The translations under genes were made by a program, and so were the position numbers. DNA of 64,000 nt from Anaeromyxobacter sp. Fw109-5 (GTDB lineage Bacteria > Myxococcota > Myxococcia > Myxococcales > Anaeromyxobacteraceae). The notes beneath the pieces were generated by a model. The model was given only the letters and a program-made list of their open reading frames with translations. It had not been told where the DNA came from and searched no databases. The DNA lies in assembly GCF_000017505.1 (NCBI RefSeq), contig NC_009675.1, positions 1-64,000 on the forward strand, given 5' to 3'. Shown here one piece after another: positions 36,939 to 43,892 of this stretch. How positions within the stretch are numbered: the first letter of the stretch is position 1; each line of letters opens with the position of its first letter.

Positions 36939-38260
36939 TCTGCTCCTCCTTCCGTGGACGTCGCGGCCAGCGCCTCCTGGCGCCGGCCGAGCCGGTAGGC
37001 GAGCCAGGCCCAGCAGCCCGCCACGGGCACGGCGAGCCACGCGATCGCGCCGAGGCTCGCGCCCAGGGCGCGCAGGCCGGCGTAGGCCCAGGCGCTCAGG
37101 GCGTCGCCGCCGCGGTAGACCACGGTGTCGACGAAGCTCTTCGCCTTGTACTTCTCCTCGCGCCCGAGCACGACGTAGAGCAGCTCGCGCGCGGGGCGCG
37201 TCACGGCGTAGTCGCCCGCGCGGCGGAGGACCTGTACCGCCACGATCACCGGCAGCACCGGCGCGAAGGCCAGCGCGAGGAAGCCGAGGCCGAGCAGCGC
37301 CGGGACGAGCGCGAGCGTCCCGGCGACGCCGAGGACCCTCACCAGGCGGCCGGTGAGCAGCACCTGGACGCCGACGGTGAGCGCGTTCACCGCGAGGTCC
37401 ATGGCGCCGAACACCGCCGTGCGCTCGGCGGCGCTCGCGAAGGCGTCGCGGACGATCTCCGCCTGCTGGAAGTAGAGCACCGTGGAGGCGGTGGTGAAGA
37501 GCAGCATGAACAGCGCGATGCCGAGCAGGTACGGCGAGCGCAGCACGAGCGGCACGGCGGCGAGGACGCCGCCGCCGAGCGGGCGGGCCTCGGCGGCGCG
37601 CGCCTGGCCGGGCGCCGCGGCCCGCTGCCGGTCCTTCCAGGCGATGAGCCGGTGGACGCACAGGACGGCGACGCCCATGAACCCGGCGGAGAGGAGCAGC
37701 AGGCTGGCGTTCCCGAGCGGGCGCGCGAGCGCGGTGGCGAGCGCCGGACCCACGAGCGCGCCGATCGTCCCGCCCGCCGCGATGAAGCCGAACAGCCGCC
37801 TCGCCTGCGCGTTCGTGTAGAGGTCGGCCATGAAGCTCCAGAACACCGACACGACGAACAGGTTGTAGACGCTCGTCCAGATGAAGAAGGCCCGGGCGGC
37901 GTGGACCCCGCCGCGCTCGCCGGCGAGGAGCGCGTAGAAGACGAGCAGGTTCGCGATGAAGAAGTAGTAGACGAGCGGCAGGAATCGGCGGCGCGGGAAG
38001 CGCGAGGTCACCCAGCCGAAGAGCGGCACCGCGGCGAGCATGGCCACGAAGGTGCCCGTGAACAGCCAGTGAAGCTGCTCGACCCCGCCCGCGATGCCCA
38101 TCGCGTCCCGCATCGGCCGGACGATGTAGTAGCCGCAGAGGAGCGAGAAGAAGTACGCGAAGGACCAGAGCAGCGCGCGCACCTCCCCCGGCTCGACCTG
38201 GACGAGGCGGGTGAGCCGGACGTGGAGCGCGCTCGCGGCGGCGCGGGCGGGGGCGGCCAT
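36914..38260 (-). CDS. ATP/ADP-translocase-like major facilitator
   Basis: This 448 aa membrane carrier has about 12 hydrophobic helices. Marks include YYIVRPMRDAMG in the first pair, VFWSFMADLYTNAQARRLFGFIAAGGT, and VTRPARELLYVVLGREEKYKAKSF near the last third. This pattern is that of the AAA (NTP:NDP exchange) transporter family found in intracellular bacteria and, in related non-exchange forms, in free-living bacteria. A true nucleotide exchanger is not certain for a free-living organism. It is translated just before the Tat aldo/keto reductase with overlapping ends, so the two are an operon. Confidence 0.8.
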   Translation of the reverse strand: MAAPARAAASALHVRLTRLVQVEPGEVRALLWSFAYFFSLLCGYYIVRPMRDAMGIAGGVEQLHWLFTGTFVAMLAAVPLFGWVTSRFPRRRFLPLVYYFFIANLLVFYALLAGERGGVHAARAFFIWTSVYNLFVVSVFWSFMADLYTNAQARRLFGFIAAGGTIGALVGPALATALARPLGNASLLLLSAGFMGVAVLCVHRLIAWKDRQRAAAPGQARAAEARPLGGGVLAAVPLVLRSPYLLGIALFMLLFTTASTVLYFQQAEIVRDAFASAAERTAVFGAMDLAVNALTVGVQVLLTGRLVRVLGVAGTLALVPALLGLGFLALAFAPVLPVIVAVQVLRRAGDYAVTRPARELLYVVLGREEKYKAKSFVDTVVYRGGDALSAWAYAGLRALGASLGAIAWLAVPVAGCWAWLAYRLGRRQEALAATSTEGGAEWRPGTAP

Positions 38261-38390
38261 GCGGCCCCGATATTAGACGGCACGAGCGACCCCGCCTGCG
38301 GATCGACCGGGGCGGCCGGTGAACCGCGGGGGGCGCGCGGGGTGCGACCGGCCGCGACCTCCATGGAGGGTGCGCGGCCTCGCCGAGGCG

Positions 38391-39785
38391 TCACCCTGCA
38401 TCGAACGGCGGCGCCGGCGCTTTCAGGCCGGAGCCCGCCCAGGCGTGCCGCTCCCGCGGGCGCCCGCGCGGCAGCCGGACGGTGAAGGTGGTGGGGCGGT
38501 CCGGCCCCGACGCGACCTCCACGTTCCCGCCGTGCGCCTCCACGATGGTCCGCACGATGAACAGCCCGAGGCCGAGGCCGTCCGCGCCGGCCTGCCGGGC
38601 GTCGCCGCGCCGGAAGGGCTCGAAGATGGCGCGCGCGGCCTCGGCCGGGATGGGCGGCCCGTCGTTCTCGACCTCCACGCAGACGGCGTCGTGGTCGCCG
38701 ATGGCGCGCAGCCGCACCGGGGCGCCGGTGGGCTGGTGCTGGAGCGCGTTCGACACGAGGTTCCCGATCGCCTGCTGGAGCCGGTCGGGGTCCCAGTTCC
38801 CGTCGAGGTGCCCGTCGAGCGAGAGGGCGACGGCGTCGGCGCCGTGCCGCAGCCGCACCTCCTCGACGACCGGCCGGCACACCTCGCGCAGGTCGGTGGC
38901 ACGCGGCGCGAGCGGGATGCCGCCCGCGTCGCGCACCCGCGTGAAGTCGAGCAGGTCGCCGATCATCCGCGCCATGCGCCGGGAGCTCGCCAGGATGCGG
39001 GCGAGGGTGCGCGCCTCGGCCGGCGCGAGCGAGCGGCGCGAGAGGAGGGTCGCGCCCGCCTCGATCGCGGAGAGCGGGGTCCGCAGGTCGTGGCCCACGA
39101 TGCCGAACATGCGCGCCTGCGCCTCGAGGGCGACGTGCCGCTCGCGCTCCCGCGCCTCGTGCGCGGCGAGCGCGCGGCGGACGCTCGTCGCCGCGAACAG
39201 CAGCACCGCCGCGAGCGCCAGGTTCGCGACGAGGAACACGGCGTCCCCGAGGGCTGTCTTGCCCGACCAGGCCTGCTCCCGGCGCTCGAGGGCGTCGCGC
39301 TCGACCGCGACGAGCCCGGCGCGCACGCGGTCCATCCCGTCGAGCAGGCCGGGGTCCGCCACGGCGTGCCAGGGCGCGCCGCCGACCAGCGCGCCGTCTC
39401 GCGCGTCCCGCTCGGCGCGCATGGTCGCGAGCGCGGCGTCGGCGCCGGCGACGAGCGCCTCGGTGCGCGCGCGGAGCGCGGGCTCCCGCTCGGCGCGCGC
39501 CGTGAGGGCCGCGAGGTGCGCGCGGATCTCCGACACCGCGCGCTCGTGCCGGGCGAGCTCCGCGGCGCTCCCGTCGAGCAGGTATCCCCGGTGGCTGCTC
39601 TCCGCCTCCCGCATCGAGGCGTCGAGCCGCTCGAGGGCGAGCACCGCCCGCGTCGACTCCGCGGCGCGCGCGGCGTTCGCCTGGCGCGAGATCGCGACCG
39701 CGAGGTACACGGCCAGCGCCAGCACGATGGCGGTGATGGCGGCGACGAAACCGGCGACGGGTCGGCTGGGCACGCCGATCGTCAA
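38391..39785 (-). CDS. CHASE3-like sensor histidine kinase
   Basis: This inner-membrane kinase is 464 aa. A first helix (about 10-33) and a second (about 182-200) flank a periplasmic helical domain (about 35-178) with SSHRGYLLDGSA, a pattern of CHASE3 sensors. The H-box is FGIVGHDLRTPLSAIE with His232, and the ATPase part has N-box VSNALQHQ, G1 VEVENDGPPIP and G2 DGLGLGLFIVRTIV. It lacks a receiver, so a separate regulator is needed; none is adjacent. ATG 39785 has a weak ribosome site. An isolated minus-strand gene, 130 bases from the carrier gene start. Confidence 0.88.
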   Translation of the reverse strand: MTIGVPSRPVAGFVAAITAIVLALAVYLAVAISRQANAARAAESTRAVLALERLDASMREAESSHRGYLLDGSAAELARHERAVSEIRAHLAALTARAEREPALRARTEALVAGADAALATMRAERDARDGALVGGAPWHAVADPGLLDGMDRVRAGLVAVERDALERREQAWSGKTALGDAVFLVANLALAAVLLFAATSVRRALAAHEARERERHVALEAQARMFGIVGHDLRTPLSAIEAGATLLSRRSLAPAEARTLARILASSRRMARMIGDLLDFTRVRDAGGIPLAPRATDLREVCRPVVEEVRLRHGADAVALSLDGHLDGNWDPDRLQQAIGNLVSNALQHQPTGAPVRLRAIGDHDAVCVEVENDGPPIPAEAARAIFEPFRRGDARQAGADGLGLGLFIVRTIVEAHGGNVEVASGPDRPTTFTVRLPRGRPRERHAWAGSGLKAPAPPFDAG

Positions 39786-39891
39786 CCCGCCGTCCGGGCG
39801 AACTGTTCCCTTCCAGGTCGGAGGGCGACCGAGTAGGCCGAGGTCGGACGCGCACGTCCGCGGTCGGTTGGGGTCCTACGGCCTCCGCGCC

Positions 39892-41343
39892 TCAGCGGAC
39901 CCGTCCGGGCGCGATGGGCCCGGTGGCCTCGCCGAGCGCACGGTGCGGAGGCGTCGCGCGGCGTCCGCGCTCGACCGTGGCCCACGCGGTGACGCCGCCC
40001 AGGGCGCACAGCGCCGCGGAGATCGTCATCGCTCGCTGGAACCCGGAGGTGAAGCTCCCGGAGGCCACCTCGGCGGGGGCGATCCCGGCGGCCAGGGGCA
40101 GGACGGCCACCGCGAGCAGCCCCGCGACCCGGGCGACGGCGTTGTTCACGGCGGAGGCCACCCCGGCCCGCTCCACCCCCACCGCCGAGAGGGCCGCCGA
40201 GGTGAGCGGCGCGATGGCGAGGCCGAGCCCCACGCCGAGCGTCGCCACGCCGGGGAAGACGTCGGGGAGGTACGCGGCCCCCGGCGTCACGCGGGCGAGG
40301 AGCGCGAGCCCGGCCCCGGCGACGAGCGCGCCCGCCGCCATGGGCGGGCGGTTCCCGACGCGCGCGGCGAGGCGGCCCGACCAGGGCGACAGCACGAGGA
40401 TGCAGAAGGTGAGGGGGAGGAGGGCCGCACCGGCCGCGAGCGGGGACCAGCCGAGGCCGCGCTGCAGCTGGAGCGCGAGGAGGAAGGTGGCGCCCCCGAG
40501 GCCGAAGTAGAGGGCGAGGGTGGCCGCGTTCACGCCGGTGAACTGGCGCGAGCGGAAGAGCGATGGCGGGAGCATGGGGGCGGCGCTCCGACGCTCGACG
40601 AGGGCGAACGCGGCGAGCGCCGCGAGGCCGCCCGCCGCGCCGACCAGGACGCGGGGTGAACGCGCGGCGCCGCCGGTGGCCTCGATGAGCGCGAAGGTGA
40701 GCGCGCCGAGACCGACGGCGGCGAGCGCCGCTCCGGCCAGGTCGAGCCGCGCCCCCCGCCGCCCGCGCGACTCGGGCACGAACCGCACCGCCGCCCAGAC
40801 GCCCAGCGCCGCGAGCGGCGGGTTCACGAGGAACACCGCGCGCCACGAGACCGCGTCCGCGAGCCAGCCGCCGAGGAGCGGGCCGAGCGCCGTCGTCACG
40901 CCGGAGAGCCCGGCCCACGCGCCGATCGCGCGCCCCTGGTCCTCCGGGGCGAAGCAGCTGCGGATGAGGGCCAGGCTGCCGGGGACGAGCAGGGCCGCGC
41001 CGATGCCCTGCACCGCCCGCGCCGCGACCAGCGCGCCGGCGCTGGGGGCGATCCCGCAGAGGAGGGACGCGAGCGCGAACCAGACGAGACCCACGGTGAA
41101 CACGCGCCGGCGGCCGTGACGGTCGCCGAGGGCGCCCGCGGGGAGCAGCAGCGCCGAGAGCGTGAGGAGGTAGGCGTCGAGGGTCCACTGCAGCGCGCCC
41201 AGGCTCGCGCCGAGCTCCCGCCCCAGCACGGGCAGGATGACGTTCACCACCGTCGCGTCGAGGAACGCGAGCCCCGAGCCGAGGACGGCGACGAGCAAGA
41301 CGCCCCTCCCCGCCCGGCTGCCGTAGCGCAGCGTCCCGTCCAT
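39892..41343 (-). CDS. DHA2-family drug/metabolite exporter
   Basis: This is a proton-driven efflux pump of the EmrB/QacA branch, 483 aa with about 14 helices. Characteristic pieces are LDATVVNVILPVLGREL in helix one, LGDRHGRRRVF (motif A), RAVQGIGAALLVPGSLALI and LSGVTTALGPLLGGWLAD (motif C, antiporter). It is divergent from the SDR gene with 170 bases between. No TetR regulator sits beside it. The substrate cannot be read from the sequence. Confidence 0.88.
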   Translation of the reverse strand: MDGTLRYGSRAGRGVLLVAVLGSGLAFLDATVVNVILPVLGRELGASLGALQWTLDAYLLTLSALLLPAGALGDRHGRRRVFTVGLVWFALASLLCGIAPSAGALVAARAVQGIGAALLVPGSLALIRSCFAPEDQGRAIGAWAGLSGVTTALGPLLGGWLADAVSWRAVFLVNPPLAALGVWAAVRFVPESRGRRGARLDLAGAALAAVGLGALTFALIEATGGAARSPRVLVGAAGGLAALAAFALVERRSAAPMLPPSLFRSRQFTGVNAATLALYFGLGGATFLLALQLQRGLGWSPLAAGAALLPLTFCILVLSPWSGRLAARVGNRPPMAAGALVAGAGLALLARVTPGAAYLPDVFPGVATLGVGLGLAIAPLTSAALSAVGVERAGVASAVNNAVARVAGLLAVAVLPLAAGIAPAEVASGSFTSGFQRAMTISAALCALGGVTAWATVERGRRATPPHRALGEATGPIAPGRVR

Positions 41344-41513
41344 CGCAGAGACCTAAGCCGCGCGCGGCCGGCGCGCGGCCTGGCGCCGCGCGGCCCCGTC
41401 CTCTCCCCCACGCTCCCCCGCGCCAGGCGCTCGCCCGGCCGGGTCCAGGACCGGGTGGCGGCGGCCCCGGCGCCGCGTGCGCATGATGCTGGCGCGCGAC
41501 AAGGAGATGACAC

Positions 41514-42542
41514 GTGCGGCGACTGGAGACCTGGACCGCGCTGGCGATCGTCGGAGGGGCCGCGGCGCTCACCCTCTCGCGGCGGATCGGGCGCGTGCGG
41601 CTGCCCGGCAAGATCGCGCTCGTGACGGGCGGCTCGCGCGGGCTCGGGCTCCTCGTCGCCCGGGAGCTCGGCCGCCGAGGCATGCGCGTCGTGGTGCTCG
41701 CCCGCGACGAGGAGGAGCTCGAGCGCGCCCGGAGCAGCCTGGCGGCCGAGGGGATCGACGTCACCGCCCTGCCCTGCGACGTCACCGACGAGGAAGGGAT
41801 CCAGGGGCTCGTGGCCGACGTGGAGCAGAACCTCGGCCCCATCGACGTGCTGGTGAACAACGCGGGCATCATCCAGGTCGGCCCGGTCGAGACGATGAAG
41901 CCGGACGACTACCGGCGGGCGATGGACGTGATGTTCTGGGGGGCGCTCAACGCCGCCGAGGCGGTGCTGCCCGGGATGCGGCAGCGGCGGCGCGGCACCA
42001 TCGTGAACGTCACCTCGATCGGCGCCGCGGTCGGGCTCCCCCACCTCGCGCCGTACGACGCGGCCAAGTTCGCCCTGCGCGGCTGGTCCGAGGCGCTCGG
42101 GGCGGAGTCGATCCGCCACGGGGTGCGGGTGGTGACCGTGGTCCCCGGGCTCATGCGCACCGGCTCCTTCGGCCACGCCCTCGTGAAGGGCAAGCGCTAC
42201 GCCGAGGCCAGCCTGTTCACCCTCTTCGCCTCGCTGCCGCTCGTCACCGCCAGCGCCGAGCGCGCGGCGCGCCGGATCGTCCGCGCCGTCGAGAACGACG
42301 AGCGCTTCGTGGTGATCGGCCTGCCGGCGAAGGGGCTGCGGCTCGCGCACGCGCTCTTCCCGGGCACGGTGGTGCGGACCCTGGGGATGGTGAACCGGCT
42401 CTTGCCGCCGGCGGAGCCCGGCGCCCGCGAGGCGATCCCCCTGCCCGGCGAGCTGTTCCGCCGCGGCCTCGCGCGCTCGATCCTCACCGCGCTCGGGGAT
42501 CGCGCCGCGCGGCGCTACAACGAGGAGCCCGAGCCGGCGTAG
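41514..42542 (+). CDS. Short-chain dehydrogenase/reductase
   Basis: This NAD(P)-dependent oxidoreductase is 342 aa, longer than typical SDRs (about 250). It has a short N-terminal hydrophobic stretch (TWTALAIVGGAAALTL), so it may be membrane-tethered. The cofactor motif is TGGSRGLG, followed by CDVTD, NNAG and the catalytic Ser (VNVTSIG) and Tyr-Lys (PYDAAKFA). The C-terminal extension (about 250-342) includes GLPAKGLRLAHALFPG and has no match I recognise. GTG 41514 is the start. The N-anchored form is seen in SDRs that act on lipids or quinones, so a lipophilic substrate is plausible. Confidence 0.85.
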   Translation: MRRLETWTALAIVGGAAALTLSRRIGRVRLPGKIALVTGGSRGLGLLVARELGRRGMRVVVLARDEEELERARSSLAAEGIDVTALPCDVTDEEGIQGLVADVEQNLGPIDVLVNNAGIIQVGPVETMKPDDYRRAMDVMFWGALNAAEAVLPGMRQRRRGTIVNVTSIGAAVGLPHLAPYDAAKFALRGWSEALGAESIRHGVRVVTVVPGLMRTGSFGHALVKGKRYAEASLFTLFASLPLVTASAERAARRIVRAVENDERFVVIGLPAKGLRLAHALFPGTVVRTLGMVNRLLPPAEPGAREAIPLPGELFRRGLARSILTALGDRAARRYNEEPEPA

Positions 42543-42563
42543 CGGATCGGGCCTGACACACCA

Positions 42564-42592
42564 CGGGCGGCGGCGTCGTCCACCGCCGCCCG
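42564..42592. terminator. GC hairpin between convergent genes
   Basis: The arms CGGGCGGCGG (42564-42573) and CCGCCGCCCG (42583-42592) are perfect inverted repeats. The hairpin lies between the stops of the SDR gene (42542) and the fadL-like gene (42625), and could serve either direction. No T tract is present on either side. Confidence 0.45.
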
Positions 42593-42624
42593 CGTCGCGT
42601 CTCGGGCTCCTGGCCGGCCGGGCT

Positions 42625-43872
42625 CTAGCGCGCCCGGGCGGCGCGGGCCAGGTCCGTGTTCCAGCTGAGGCTCAGCGAGGTGATCATGATGTCGGTCTGG
42701 AACGTGCCGGGGAACGCGATGTCCCCCTCCGTCTCCACCTCGTCGCGGTAGCCGTAGAAGAAGGCGGCGTTCACGGCGAGCCCGCGCTTGCCGAACGCCC
42801 AGGTGAGCCCGGTCGACACGCCGGTGGTGTTCGAGTCCGGGAGCGTCGGCGAGTAGGTCGTGTCGCGCAGCCCGGAGGTGTCGCGCATGAGCCCGAGGCG
42901 CAGCGCGAGCGCGGGCAGCGCCTGCCACTCCACGCCGCCGCGGACGACCTGGCCGTTGCGGTAGTCGCGGGGCACCGTGAGCGTGAGGCCCGCGTCGCCC
43001 TCGAAGGTGTCGTCCACGTACTCCACCCAGCGCGACCAGGAGTACTGGAGCGTCAGGAGGACGGGCTTCGCCGGGCGCCACCCTACGCCCACGTTGAGCA
43101 GGTTCGGCAGCGTCACGTCGTGGGACACGCCCTGGTCCCGCGTGTCCGCGCTCTCCAGGGACGGCGGCACCACGAAGTTGCCGTCGCCCTCGAGCGTGAC
43201 GTGCGCCTTGTGCTTGTAGTCGACGCCGAAGACGAGCGGGTAGGAGGGCACCGGCTGGATCTCGGCGGACACCTGGTAGGTGACGCCGCCGCCCTTCGTG
43301 TCGAGCTCGCCGTACGCCGCCGGGATGGGCTGGATGCCCTGCTTCAGGTACTCGAACCCGTAGTACCAGACGAGCCCGCCGCCGAGGCGGAGCTGCGGGA
43401 GGACCTCGTAGCCCGCGGTGGCGTAGGTGCCGAAGAAGCGGCGCTGCACCTCGACGATGCGGCCGCGCCCCTCCCAGTCGTCCTCCCAGAACACGTTGCC
43501 GCCGAAGGGCTGCGTGAAGCCGACGCCGACGCCGAAGCCGCGGTCGGCGAGCTTCGTGCCCCAGCCCGCGTAGATCGCGACGGGGGTCACCGGCTCGAAG
43601 CGGGTCTGGGCGTGGCCGGCCGGCCCGCGGGCCGGGTCGCCGTCCCACTCCGTCCAGATGTTCAGGAGGGAGCCGCCGACGGAGACCGTGGGGCCCTCGA
43701 GCTTCGAGAGCGCGGCCGGGTTGAGGGACGCCGCGGCGGCGTCGACCTGCACGGCCACCGCGGAGTGGGAGAGCGCGAGGTCGCGCGGGTTGACGGAGAT
43801 GACCTCGTACCCGCTCGCCGAGGCGAGGGCGGGGGCGAGGAGGAGCGTGGCGAGGATCGGCGTCGTGCGCAT
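42625..43872 (-). CDS. OmpP1/FadL-family transporter
   Basis: This is a predicted outer-membrane beta-barrel for long-chain fatty acids or other hydrophobic compounds, 415 aa. A signal peptide (ATLLLAPALASASG) is followed by VISVNPRDLALSHSAVAV and DAAAASLNPAALSKLEG, the plug-type start of the FadL family. The end is SLSWNTDLARAARAR, with a C-terminal extension rather than the usual Phe. It starts 20 bases after the stop of the large lipoprotein lipase gene on the same strand, so they form an operon. The family role together with a lipase suggests lipid uptake. Confidence 0.85.
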   Translation of the reverse strand: MRTTPILATLLLAPALASASGYEVISVNPRDLALSHSAVAVQVDAAAASLNPAALSKLEGPTVSVGGSLLNIWTEWDGDPARGPAGHAQTRFEPVTPVAIYAGWGTKLADRGFGVGVGFTQPFGGNVFWEDDWEGRGRIVEVQRRFFGTYATAGYEVLPQLRLGGGLVWYYGFEYLKQGIQPIPAAYGELDTKGGGVTYQVSAEIQPVPSYPLVFGVDYKHKAHVTLEGDGNFVVPPSLESADTRDQGVSHDVTLPNLLNVGVGWRPAKPVLLTLQYSWSRWVEYVDDTFEGDAGLTLTVPRDYRNGQVVRGGVEWQALPALALRLGLMRDTSGLRDTTYSPTLPDSNTTGVSTGLTWAFGKRGLAVNAAFFYGYRDEVETEGDIAFPGTFQTDIMITSLSLSWNTDLARAARAR

Positions 43873-43892
43873 GGGGTCAGTCCTCGTCTCGA

